In this document: one piece after another, positions 8,268-15,139 of the stretch
Position numbering within the stretch: the stretch's first letter is position 1
Layout of the letters: every line of letters begins with the position of its first letter
From: Ruminococcus sp.
GTDB taxonomy: Bacteria; Bacillota; Clostridia; Oscillospirales; Ruminococcaceae
Direction: 5' to 3'
Length of the DNA stretch: 18,438 nucleotides
Assembly: GCA_024697705.1 (NCBI GenBank)
Contig: JAILFF010000217.1
Location: 1 to 18,438 of the forward strand
Notes under the pieces: generated by a model
What the model was told of the DNA's origin: nothing
What the model saw: the letters and a program-made list of their open reading frames with translations, nothing else
Databases searched by the model: none
Made by a program: the position numbers and the translations under genes

Positions 8268-8789
8268 ATGTTTAAAAACGCAGGTGCAAAGCTGATGTCG
8301 CTTTCAAAGGTCATCTTTGGTATCTATGCGGCACTCGGCGTACTCTCGGCTATCGGAATAGCTATCGGCGTCGGTTCGTCCACCAATTTCCTGATCGGAC
8401 TTATCGTATTTGTTGTCGGCGGAGCGGTAAGTATTCTTATTGCGTGGCTTTCGACCATCATGCTTTACGCTTTCGGCGAGCTGTGCGAGAATATCCGCAA
8501 TATGCGCGAGGGTATGGGCTATACCGCTCCGCAGGAGGCTAACCTCAGCCAGATGGCTAACGAATTCGGCAGCACCATGTCGAGCGCGGCAAGCCACATC
8601 GGCAGCGCCGCCAACCAGTTCGGCAACACCGTCGGCAACGCAGCAAGCCAGATGGGCGCTCGTTTCAATCAGAAACAGCAGAACCAGACCCAGTCGATGG
8701 CGGCTTCCCAGTGGATATGTCCCAACTGCGGCAAGCCCAACGGTCCCGAGAACGCTTTCTGCACGGGCTGCGGCTGCACAAGAAACTGA
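8268..8789 (+). CDS. Small two-TM protein with C-terminal zinc ribbon
   Basis: The protein has 173 residues from ATG 8268, with GGAGGT seven bases upstream; an earlier in-frame TTG at 8241 has no ribosome site. Two hydrophobic segments at about 11-35 and 41-67 form a hairpin in the membrane. A polar, Ala/Ser/Gln/Asn-rich stretch follows, with quasi-repeats such as SAASHIGSAANQFGNTVGNAASQMG. The C-terminus carries a four-Cys ribbon, CPNC (151-154) and CTGC (165-168), plus an extra Cys at 170. Such ribbons usually bind one zinc and mediate protein contacts. Function is unknown. It is followed by a clear terminator and appears to be monocistronic. Confidence 0.75.
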   Translation: MFKNAGAKLMSLSKVIFGIYAALGVLSAIGIAIGVGSSTNFLIGLIVFVVGGAVSILIAWLSTIMLYAFGELCENIRNMREGMGYTAPQEANLSQMANEFGSTMSSAASHIGSAANQFGNTVGNAASQMGARFNQKQQNQTQSMAASQWICPNCGKPNGPENAFCTGCGCTRN

Positions 8790-8818
8790 TATTACATATC
8801 AATAATAATATGAAAAGG

Positions 8819-8850
8819 CTCTCCGCAATGCAGATTTCGGAGAGTTTTTT
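8819..8850 (+). terminator. Rho-independent terminator
   Basis: CTCTCCG (8819-8825) pairs exactly with CGGAGAG (8838-8844) and is followed by TTTTTT. It ends the zinc-ribbon gene and isolates it from secDF. Confidence 0.9.
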
Positions 8851-8914
8851 CGCGTGAACATATATTTCGTGTTTTTTCACAAAACCAATTTGCACGGATT
8901 TTATAAAAAAGCTA

Positions 8915-8943
8915 TTGACAATCGCCGCAAAAGGTAGTATAAT
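8915..8943 (+). promoter_or_regulatory. Consensus sigma-A promoter for secDF
   Basis: TTGACA (8915-8920), a 17-base spacer and TATAAT (8938-8943). The expected transcript start near 8950 leaves a leader of about 95 bases before the GTG start. Confidence 0.9.
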
Positions 8944-8974
8944 AATACAGTGAATTGCTTTTGACAGGGAAAGT

Positions 8975-9036
8975 ATGCCAAAAGGCGCGTTTTTGCCTGT
9001 TTTTCGGCATTTAAACGCGAAAAAATTATTAGGAGG
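8975..9036 (+). promoter_or_regulatory. Structured secDF leader with alternative pairings
   Basis: ATGCC (8975-8979) can pair with GGCAT (9006-9010), extended by AAAA with TTTT and GGC (8984-8986) with GCC (8995-8997), making one bulged hairpin. CGCGTTT (8986-8992) is also an exact complement of AAACGCG (9013-9019), and the two pairings exclude each other in part. The AGGAGG ribosome site is at 9031-9036. This could be a regulatory leader or chance pairing in an AT-rich stretch. Confidence 0.4.
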
Positions 9037-9043
9037 AAAGATC

Positions 9044-11437
9044 GTGCGACGAGCAAAAAAACCGGTATTTTTTATCGTGTTCGCTGCCATACTCGGATTT
9101 GCATACCTGACGTTTTTCGGTGTGCATTACAAGTACGGCGATATCTGGAACACGGTAATTAAAAGCGCTGAGGAGATACGCTGGGGTATTGATATCAGGG
9201 GCGGTGTAAACGCCACCTTCGGACCCGACGGCGACTATGACGCTGACGAAAATGACATGAACTCGGCAAAGGCTGTTATCGAACAGCGCTTGCTGAACCT
9301 CAATATCACCGACAGCGAGGTATATGTAGATCATACAAAAAATAAGGTAATAGTCTCCTTCCCGTGGCAGGCGGGCGAGACCGATTTCGACCCCGAGACC
9401 GCCGTCAGCGAGCTGGGCGAGACCGCTATCCTGAGATTCGTCAAGGGAAGCGAACAGACCGGCGAGGAAGTAATGACCGGCGAACAGGTAACAAAGGCTG
9501 AAGCTGCGGGCTACAAGGGCGACAACGGCGAGACCGATTGGGTCGTAAGCTTAGAGCTTGATTCCACGGGTACTTCCGCTTTTGCGGACGCCACCCGAGA
9601 GCTTGCGGGCAGCGGCTCCATCTCGATTTGGATGGACGACGCCTGCATATCGAACGCCAACGTAAACGAGGCTATCACAGGCGGCAGAGCGCAGATCTCG
9701 GGCAACTTCACCTATGAAGACGCTAAGGCACTCGCCGACAAGATCAACGCGGGTTCGCTGCCGTTCAAGCTCGTAGCTACAAGCACGAACATCATTTCGC
9801 CGACACTCGGCACGGGCGCTCTTTCGGCTATGCTGCTTGCGGGTATCATCGCATTCGGCTTCGTGGGGCTCTATCTTATCATCTTCTACAAGCTGCCCGG
9901 TTTTGTTGCGACCATCGCACTTATCGGTCAGGTAACGGGCACCATCGCCTGCGTTTCGGGCTTCTTCAAGGACTTCGAGAGCTTCACGCTCACCATCCCC
10001 GGTATCGCGGGTATCATACTTTCAATCGGTATGGGCGTTGACGCGAACATCATCGTTTCCGAGAGAATCCGCGAGGAGCTCCGCGCCGGCAAGACCCTGA
10101 ACGGCGCTATCGAACAGGGCTACAAGCGTGCCTGGAGTGCCGTTTTCGACTCGAACATCACCGTTATTTTCGTAGCGATAATCCTTATGGGCTCGTTCGG
10201 TTCCACCGACAGCATCTTCGGAACGCTGCTTAAGCCCTTCTTTGCCGCGTTCGGCGCGAGCATGGCGGGTACCATCTACTCGCTCGGCTACACGCTGATG
10301 ATCGGTATCATCACAAACTTTATCTTCGGTATCTTCTGCTCCAGACTGATGGTCGAATCGCTCTCGCGCTTCAAGGCGTTCAGAAAGAAGAGCCTCTACG
10401 GAGTAAAGGAAAACGCCGAGAAGATAGACCCCCTCAATCAGAAGAGATACGCCATCACCGAAAAGGGCAAGGTATTCTATGTGATCTCCTGCACGCTCGT
10501 TGCGGTATTCATCGGACTTACCGTTGCGGGTATCCCGAAGGTAGCCATCGAGTTCAAGGGCGGTACGCTTATCAGCTACACCTACGAAGGCGATATAGAT
10601 TCGGGCGAGGTCGAATCGCTCGTTAAGGACACCATCGACGAGCAGTGTACGGTAACTAAGGGACAGGACATTTCGAGCGGCAAGACCACCTTGCAGCTGA
10701 GCTTCGCTTCCAAGGGCGGCGTTGACGAAGTAAAGCAGGAAACCCTTAAGAATGCAATGCTCGAAAAGTACGCCGACAACAAGATCGAAACTCTCGAATC
10801 GACCAACGTGTCCGCCACAAACGGCAAGACCTTCTTCGCGAAGTGCATGGTAGCTCTGCTGCTCGCAGTAGTTGTAATGATAATCTACATCGGTCTGCGC
10901 TTCAAGAACATCGGCGGTATCTCGGCGGGGTCGTTCGCGGTAGTTGCGCTGCTTCACGATATGTGCATGGTCTACGGCGCGTTCGTGGTATTTGGCTTCG
11001 ACCTCAGTTCGAACTTCATCGCTGTTCTGCTGACGATCATGGGCTACTCGATCAACTCAACGATCATCATTTACGACCGTATCCGTGAGAACAAGCGTCT
11101 GTACGGCAAGAAGCTGGGCACTCAGGAGCTCACCAATATGTCGATCAGCCAGACAATCACGAGAAACATTCACACGAACGTTACGACGATCTCGGTTATG
11201 GTAATCGTTGCGACGGTCTGCTCGATCAGAGGCGTTACCTCGATCATGAGCTTTGTACTGCCGATGGTAGTAGGTATGCTTTCGGGCGTATACACTTCGA
11301 TGTGTCTTGCGCCGTCGCTGTGGGTCGCATGGCAGAATCATTCCGAGAAGAAGAATCCGGGCAAGCCGCAGTTCTCGCATAAGAAGCCCAAGAAGGAATA
11401 CAAGGACACGGGCTACGGCGTAGGCGCTCAGGTATAA
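9044..11437 (+). CDS. secDF: Fused protein-export subunit SecDF
   Basis: The protein has 797 residues from GTG 9044, chosen because AGGAGG sits seven bases upstream; an in-frame ATG at 8975 lacks a ribosome site and lies in the leader hairpin. SecDF is an RND-type membrane protein that uses the proton gradient to help SecYEG release exported proteins. The SecD half has TM1 (about 7-25), an extracytoplasmic P1 domain, then five TM segments including GMGVDANIIVSERIREE with Asp333. The SecF half begins near residue 480 and carries IEFKGGTLISYTYEG and GYSINSTIIIYDRIREN. Where E. coli SecF has Asp213 this protein has Ser672, while the Arg matching Arg247 is kept near 707. It has its own promoter and terminator. 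Confidence 0.96.
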   Translation: MRRAKKPVFFIVFAAILGFAYLTFFGVHYKYGDIWNTVIKSAEEIRWGIDIRGGVNATFGPDGDYDADENDMNSAKAVIEQRLLNLNITDSEVYVDHTKNKVIVSFPWQAGETDFDPETAVSELGETAILRFVKGSEQTGEEVMTGEQVTKAEAAGYKGDNGETDWVVSLELDSTGTSAFADATRELAGSGSISIWMDDACISNANVNEAITGGRAQISGNFTYEDAKALADKINAGSLPFKLVATSTNIISPTLGTGALSAMLLAGIIAFGFVGLYLIIFYKLPGFVATIALIGQVTGTIACVSGFFKDFESFTLTIPGIAGIILSIGMGVDANIIVSERIREELRAGKTLNGAIEQGYKRAWSAVFDSNITVIFVAIILMGSFGSTDSIFGTLLKPFFAAFGASMAGTIYSLGYTLMIGIITNFIFGIFCSRLMVESLSRFKAFRKKSLYGVKENAEKIDPLNQKRYAITEKGKVFYVISCTLVAVFIGLTVAGIPKVAIEFKGGTLISYTYEGDIDSGEVESLVKDTIDEQCTVTKGQDISSGKTTLQLSFASKGGVDEVKQETLKNAMLEKYADNKIETLESTNVSATNGKTFFAKCMVALLLAVVVMIIYIGLRFKNIGGISAGSFAVVALLHDMCMVYGAFVVFGFDLSSNFIAVLLTIMGYSINSTIIIYDRIRENKRLYGKKLGTQELTNMSISQTITRNIHTNVTTISVMVIVATVCSIRGVTSIMSFVLPMVVGMLSGVYTSMCLAPSLWVAWQNHSEKKNPGKPQFSHKKPKKEYKDTGYGVGAQV

Positions 11438-11448
11438 TTTAACAAATT

Positions 11449-11476
11449 AAGCCGGTATCGAAAGACGCCGGCTTTT
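11449..11476 (+). terminator. Rho-independent terminator after secDF
   Basis: AAGCCGG (11449-11455) pairs with CCGGCTT (11468-11474), running into TTTT, eleven bases after the secDF stop. Confidence 0.9.
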
Positions 11477-11483
11477 GTTATAA

Positions 11484-11745
11484 GCAAAACCAAAAGTCTT
11501 AGGAAGGGGGTGTGGGGGATAACCCTTCTTCACGGCACGAACGCAGTTCGTGCAGGTTTCCCCCACAAAAGCCTACGACAGTCGAAAACATATCGGAGAA
11601 AGAAAGATGAACGGTAAAAATATAAAATCGGCAATTCATAAGAAAGCCTACAAAAACAAGCAAAGCGATAAAATCTGCAAAACAGAACGGAAACAAGAAA
11701 ATTGCCTATTTTATTGCGTGAAAGAGCGAAGCGATTTTCACGCAA
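11484..11745 (+). repeat. Composite hairpin repeat, copy 1
   Basis: One of three copies in the window. It starts with GCAAAACCAAAAGTCTTAGG. Module 1: TGTGGGGG (11511-11518) pairs with CCCCCACA (11560-11567), enclosing GCACGAAC/GTTCGTGC (11535-11553). Module 2: ATAAAATCGGCAATT (11622-11636) faces AATTGCCTATTTTAT (11700-11714), one mismatch, bounding 93 bases. Module 3: TTGCGTGAAA/TTTCACGCAA (11714-11745) with loop GAGCGAAGCGAT. It fills most of the 448-base gap after secDF. Short open frames in it look spurious. Confidence 0.85.
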
Positions 11746-11794
11746 AAGACTTCGCGTAGTCGTTGTAAATCGTTCGGGTGCGGGAAAACAGCAC

Positions 11795-11880
11795 GGACGC
11801 GCAATGCGCGCCCCTACACAATCTATCCTGCGGAGAAAATCATACCGGACAAAGCGGCGGGAGCAAGCCCCCGCCCTACA
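11795..11880. repeat. Two GC-rich REP-like hairpins ending in CCCTACA
   Basis: At 11795-11815 CGCGC pairs with GCGCG over AAT, extended by GG/CC past an A-C mismatch. At 11856-11875 GGCGGG pairs with CCCGCC, with an A-C mismatch and an inner GC-AA-GC tip. Both are followed by CCCTACA. They share layout and tail but not stem sequence. They lie 45 bases upstream of the pyrophosphatase-like gene start. Confidence 0.7.
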
Positions 11881-11924
11881 CGATAATTTTATCAATAAAG
11901 CAACTAAGAACGGAGGCAAAAATC

Positions 11925-12263
11925 ATGATAGGCAAAACAGTAACAGTGACCGTTGACAGACCGCTCGGCAGCAGCCACCCCGATTATCCCGATATGATCT
12001 ACCCCGTGAATTATGGGTTCATCGAGGGCGTTATTGCTCCCGACGGCGAGGAACAGGACGCATATATCTTAGGCGTCGACTCGCCAGTAAAGACATTCAC
12101 GGGAAAGATAATCGCTGTTGTACACCGCTCTGACGACGTTGAGGAAAAATGGGTCGTCTGCCCCGAAGGACAGTCCTTCCGAAAAGAAGATATCGCCCGC
12201 CTGATACATTTTCAGGAAAAATACTTTCATTCGGAGATATTAATGAGCGATCAACAGCCTTGA
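11925..12263 (+). CDS. Short family I inorganic pyrophosphatase-like protein
   Basis: The protein has 112 residues from ATG 11925, with GGAGG eight bases upstream; the frame is open further 5' but that part is repeat sequence. YPVNYGFIEGVIAPDG (26-41) matches the family I core, with Tyr30, Asp40, Glu42 and Asp45 in the places of E. coli Tyr55, Asp65, Asp67 and Asp70. HRSDDVEEKW (67-76) fits the second acidic cluster and its Lys. The N-terminal strand carrying further active-site residues and the C-terminal Tyr-Lys are absent compared with the roughly 175-residue E. coli enzyme. It could be a compact active enzyme or a binding-only relative. Alignment is from memory. Confidence 0.7.
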   Translation: MIGKTVTVTVDRPLGSSHPDYPDMIYPVNYGFIEGVIAPDGEEQDAYILGVDSPVKTFTGKIIAVVHRSDDVEEKWVVCPEGQSFRKEDIARLIHFQEKYFHSEILMSDQQP

Positions 12264-12384
12264 TTGTTCTCGATATGTGAATATTCTGTAATAAATGTAA
12301 TCATCGGCAGCCGCACAGCGCCGAATTGTAAGCTAAGTTTCACTTTTTTATCAAATTCAGCAGACATGATTCACACAAAAATAC

Positions 12385-12390
12385 TATAAT
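12385..12390 (+). promoter_or_regulatory. Possible -10 box for the zinc-ribbon/SH3b gene
   Basis: TATAAT lies 53 bases before the start codon in an otherwise empty 179-base gap. The -35 position (AGACAT) is poor, so the promoter may need an activator or may be false. Confidence 0.4.
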
Positions 12391-12442
12391 ATATATGTGT
12401 CGGGCAACACCCAAAACAGACACGAAAGGAGCTGACGAGACT

Positions 12443-13369
12443 ATGTATTGCCGTAAATGCGGAACACCTCTCGGAGAAAGCTCGCAGGTTTGTAAGGTCT
12501 GCGGAGCAGTGATGTCCGATTTTTATCTGAATGATTCGCAAAAGCAAGCCGTCAGCTTTGAACAGCATGAGGTTAAAGTCAACGCGGGTATCTACAAGCT
12601 GCTTTGCGTGTGCATGGCGCTGTGCCTTGTAGCAGGCTCGATAGTCTGGGCGGCACTTTTTATGAAGGACAGAATGGCAAACAGCAATTCGCTGTCGAGA
12701 AGGCAGTCGGCGGGCGCTCTCGCTGTCAACGCCGAACCCGTCTCGGAGACCTCACGCAAGGCGGCTGAGACAACTTCTTCCACAACTACTACGACCACAA
12801 CAACCACTACCACGACGACGACCACTACGACTACTACGACCACCACTACCACCGACCCGTTCAAGGTGACTATCACCCCCGACAGGCTCAGCGACTACGG
12901 AAATATGTTCACCGTTGCCGACGGTATCGTTATGAGGATTGGTCCCGGCTACGATTACGATCAGCTTGAGGTGCATATCCCCGCGGGTGTTCGGGTCTCC
13001 ATTGATTCGCAGCAGTTCGACGAGCGCAGCTCCGAGGACTGGTGCTATGTGAACTTCGACGGCGTTTACGGCTGGATAAGCAAGAATTACCTTTCTGCCA
13101 CGAATCCCTTTATCGCGGTTATCAAGCCGGACGAGCTTTACCCGAGCTATCAGCGCGACAGCGTTATCGTTTCCCGCTGGGGCGGACTGAATCTCTACGC
13201 GGGTCCCGGCGACACCTACGATATAATCATGACCCTTGACAAGGGCTCGGAGCTGACCATCGAGGGCTACAACTATTTCAGTGTGAAATGGTCATACGTC
13301 AGCTACAACGGACAGTACGGCTGGGTTAAGACCTACGACGGCGACTGGTTCAACCGCACTATTGAATAA
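12443..13369 (+). CDS. Zinc-ribbon, single-TM protein with poly-Thr linker and two SH3b domains
   Basis: The protein has 308 residues from ATG 12443 with AAAGGAG upstream. An N-terminal ribbon has C3, C6, C17 and C20. One TM segment spans about 50-74. A Ser/Thr linker follows, containing 24 consecutive Thr (114-137). Two bacterial SH3 domains come after it: about 142-222, with VMRIGPGYDYDQL and YGWISKNYL, and about 226-305, with LNLYAGPGDTYDII and YGWVKTY. With the ribbon inside the cell and the SH3b pair outside, it could link a cytoplasmic partner to peptidoglycan; SH3b domains often bind cell wall. The linker may be O-glycosylated. No enzymatic domain is present. It converges on the minus-strand operon, sharing a terminator. 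Confidence 0.8.
   Translation: MYCRKCGTPLGESSQVCKVCGAVMSDFYLNDSQKQAVSFEQHEVKVNAGIYKLLCVCMALCLVAGSIVWAALFMKDRMANSNSLSRRQSAGALAVNAEPVSETSRKAAETTSSTTTTTTTTTTTTTTTTTTTTTTTTDPFKVTITPDRLSDYGNMFTVADGIVMRIGPGYDYDQLEVHIPAGVRVSIDSQQFDERSSEDWCYVNFDGVYGWISKNYLSATNPFIAVIKPDELYPSYQRDSVIVSRWGGLNLYAGPGDTYDIIMTLDKGSELTIEGYNYFSVKWSYVSYNGQYGWVKTYDGDWFNRTIE
12782..12853 (+). repeat. ACN codon repeat encoding 24 Thr
   Basis: There are 24 consecutive Thr codons that mix ACA, ACT, ACG and ACC without a fixed order. This codon mixing suggests selection for the peptide rather than recent slippage, though the tract is still a possible length-variable site. Confidence 0.95.
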
Positions 13370-13397
13370 GATTTCTACTCTCACCTATATAATACAG

Positions 13398-13437
13398 AAA
13401 AAAATGCTCCCTCCGCAATAAAACGGAGGGAGTGTTT
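13398..13437. terminator. Bidirectional terminator between convergent genes
   Basis: CTCCCTCCG (13407-13415) pairs exactly with CGGAGGGAG (13424-13432). Read on the minus strand the stem is followed by a run of seven T, a strong terminator just after the DUF2752-type gene. Read on the plus strand the tail is only TGTTT, which is weaker. Confidence 0.9.
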
Positions 13438-13440
13438 ATG

Positions 13441-13872
13441 CTATATATGAACAATATTCCGAACGATACCAAAAATCATGACCGCCGAAAGCAGAATTAT
13501 CTCTATCGTGCGGTACAGCTTGCTGTGTATCTCCAGCCATTCGGGCATGAACAAAAGCTTCGCGCAAAGCCCCGCGCATATCATCGGAAAAAGCACGAAC
13601 ATCAGCGGATTGCAGAAAAAAGCGTCCTTAAACCTCAGCAGCGCTATGTTCAGCATCATGTGCGTTATGCCGCAGCCGGGACATTTCAGCCCCGTGATCT
13701 CGTGGAAAAGACACGGTATCGCAAGCCCCGTGAGCCTTACGAATATATAATACCCGAGCAGCACCGCAAAAAGCTTGAAGAGCGACGCAACCAGCTTGTT
13801 ACGCCGCTCAAGCTTTTCGGGGGAACCGTAATACAGCGCCCGCCGAAAATTATTCTTTGACATAAAAATCAC
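13441..13872 (-). CDS. DUF2752-type small membrane protein
   Basis: The protein has 143 residues if it starts at GTG 13872, which overlaps the TGA of the upstream gene in GTGA, a typical translational-coupling overlap; an ATG three codons later (13863) is the alternative. No clear ribosome site is seen, which fits coupling. The family hallmark is CLFHEITGLKCPGCGITHM, with C54, C64 and C67; the more usual form is CPGCGLTRA. Hydrophobic segments lie at about 31-51, 86-107 and 122-141. DUF2752 has no settled function. It is the second gene of a minus-strand pair and ends at the shared terminator. Confidence 0.8.
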   Translation of the reverse strand: MIFMSKNNFRRALYYGSPEKLERRNKLVASLFKLFAVLLGYYIFVRLTGLAIPCLFHEITGLKCPGCGITHMMLNIALLRFKDAFFCNPLMFVLFPMICAGLCAKLLFMPEWLEIHSKLYRTIEIILLSAVMIFGIVRNIVHI

Positions 13873-14561
13873 ATACCGCGGGAGATCTTGTTGAGCTCCG
13901 ACTGCATAAGAGCCATCGAAACGAGCCCAAGCCCGACAAGCGAAAGTATCAGATAAAGCACCGCGTTGCTCTGTGGCGGATAACCGCGGGAAACGTAGTA
14001 ATTGTCGATAAGCTCGCCGCGCTTGTAGTACCAGTAAACGAAATAAATGCCGCAGGTAACGAGTCCGAGAAGAATAGTCATGCCGCCCGAGGTGGGGTTA
14101 GGCTCGTTGCTGAAGCGGTTGGTCTCCTCGGTGATGCAGTACAGCCAGTAATACAGGTAGATACCGCAGGTAAGGAACGAAAGAATTATGCAGGTGGCAA
14201 TGCTTCTCGACGGAATACCGAAGCCGCCGCCGGGCATACCTGCCATACCCATGCCCATTCCGGCACCGTAAGGATCGCCGCCGTAGCCTCCGTAGCCGCC
14301 GCCGTAACCGCCGACGCCGCCGTTAAAACCGCCGCCCGGCTGACCGTAGCCGCCGTAATACTGCTGCTGACCTGAGGCAGCCTGTCCGTAGTTTTGCTGT
14401 GTGCCTGTATCATTAGCCGCGCCCATATCGGTTGCAGATTCAAAAGTAGGAGCTTCCTTGTCAAGATTTACCTTTTCGGCTTCGTCCGTAAGAGGCGCTC
14501 CGCAGATAGAGCAGAATTTCATTCCGTCCTGCATCTGCGCTCCGCATTTTTTACAATACAT
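13869..14561 (-). CDS. Zinc-ribbon, Gly-rich, DUF4234-type membrane protein
   Basis: The protein has 230 residues, with AAAGGA about ten bases before the ATG. The N-terminal ribbon has C3, C6, C17 and C20, the same spacing as in the nearby SH3b protein. A disordered Gly/Tyr/Gln-rich stretch follows (about 50-118, runs such as GGYGGGYGGYGG). The C-terminal half has the DUF4234 layout: SFLTCGIYLYYWLY and GLVTCGIYFVYWYY form an obvious internal repeat, and a last TM segment, LYLILSLVGLGLV, follows. Function is unknown. The Gly-rich region may mediate self-association. It is the first gene of the operon, under the promoter at 14624-14652. Confidence 0.8.
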   Translation of the reverse strand: MYCKKCGAQMQDGMKFCSICGAPLTDEAEKVNLDKEAPTFESATDMGAANDTGTQQNYGQAASGQQQYYGGYGQPGGGFNGGVGGYGGGYGGYGGDPYGAGMGMGMAGMPGGGFGIPSRSIATCIILSFLTCGIYLYYWLYCITEETNRFSNEPNPTSGGMTILLGLVTCGIYFVYWYYKRGELIDNYYVSRGYPPQSNAVLYLILSLVGLGLVSMALMQSELNKISRGM

Positions 14562-14623
14562 TCATCATCCATCCTTTCTTTAAATAAAATCATAGAAATA
14601 ATGATTTTTCTGTGTATGAAGAC

Positions 14624-14652
14624 ATTATAACATACTATTATAGATTTGTCAA
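14624..14652 (-). promoter_or_regulatory. Consensus sigma-A promoter for the DUF4234/DUF2752 operon
   Basis: On the minus strand TTGACA (14652-14647), a 17-base spacer and TATAAT (14629-14624) form a perfect promoter, about 60 bases before the start codon. Confidence 0.9.
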
Positions 14653-14675
14653 GAAAAATGATTTCCCGCTCACAT

Positions 14676-14687
14676 GGTATCAATACC
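14676..14687. repeat. Short palindrome upstream of the minus-strand promoter
   Basis: GGTATCAATACC is a perfect 5-bp stem with a two-base centre, 24 bases upstream of the -35 box of the DUF4234 operon. It could be an operator half-site pair or chance. CATTC/GAATG at 14711-14722 is a second short palindrome. Nothing else is recognisable between here and copy 2 of the composite repeat. Confidence 0.4.
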
Positions 14688-14735
14688 CTTTAAAATTCCG
14701 CGTATTGCCGCATTCGTGAATGTCTCCGCTTGTGA

Positions 14736-15003
14736 ATTTGCCCGACATTCGAGCAATCCTCTTTTGCAAATATAAAATCGGCAATTTTATTGTTTTGGTA
14801 CTGACTTGCAGATTTATTTGCTTTGCTTGTTTTTGTGGGCTTTCTTATGAATTGCCGATTTTATTTTTGAACTTTTAGCTTTGCTTTTTACCGTATACTT
14901 GCAAGCGGCTCCGGCTTTTGTGGGGGGAAACCTGCACGAACTGCGTTCGTGCCGTGAAGAAGGGTTCTCCCCCACACCCCTTTCCTAAGACTTTTGGTTT
15001 TGC
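14736..15003 (-). repeat. Composite hairpin repeat, copy 2 (inverted)
   Basis: This is copy 1 in reverse orientation. It reads, in plus coordinates: ATTTGC (14736-14741) pairing with GCAAAT (14766-14771), the module 3 equivalent with a different loop; the 93-base module 2 bounded by ATAAAATCGGCAATT (14772-14786) and AATTGCCGATTTTAT (14850-14864); and module 1, with the inner GCACGAAC/GTTCGTGC stem at 14934-14952 inside TGTGGGGG/CCCCCACA. It ends in the complement of the AACCAAAAGTCTTAGG lead. It fills the gap between two divergent operons. Confidence 0.85.
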
Positions 15004-15063
15004 CTTTACTTTAAAACGCATAAATCGCCGCGCCGTGCCGCGTTTTTTTTTACTTTACGGATA

Positions 15064-15092
15064 TTGCATTTTGTTTTATTCTGTGATATAAT
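15064..15092 (+). promoter_or_regulatory. Promoter of the metal-GTPase operon
   Basis: TTGCAT (15064-15069), a 17-base spacer and TATAAT (15087-15092), with TG one base before the -10 (extended -10). No Zur-like palindrome was recognised around it. Confidence 0.8.
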
Positions 15093-15139
15093 ACTAATAT
15101 AGATGTTATTTTTAAAAATCGAAAGGAAAGTGTTTAATC

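Noticed and set aside
8975..9046. ATG 8975 as the secDF start or as a leader peptide
   Set aside because: There is no ribosome site before it, the frame runs straight into secDF without a stop, and the added residues are not a usual SecD N-terminus.
10022..10957. 311-residue open frame antisense to secDF
   Set aside because: A shadow of a well-conserved gene with biased third codon positions; no recognisable domain.
11499..11759. Short open frames on both strands inside composite repeat copy 1
   Set aside because: They are made entirely of repeat sequence, lack ribosome sites and are not kept in copy 3. Such frames are often mis-annotated as hypothetical proteins.
12264..12442. Riboswitch or small RNA in the gap before the SH3b protein
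   Set aside because: No known riboswitch core or strong hairpin is visible; only a lone TATAAT.
13432..13860. 142-residue plus-strand open frame opposite the DUF2752-type gene
   Set aside because: Its sequence is basic and featureless, while the minus-strand frame has the DUF2752 CPGCG motif and membrane segments.
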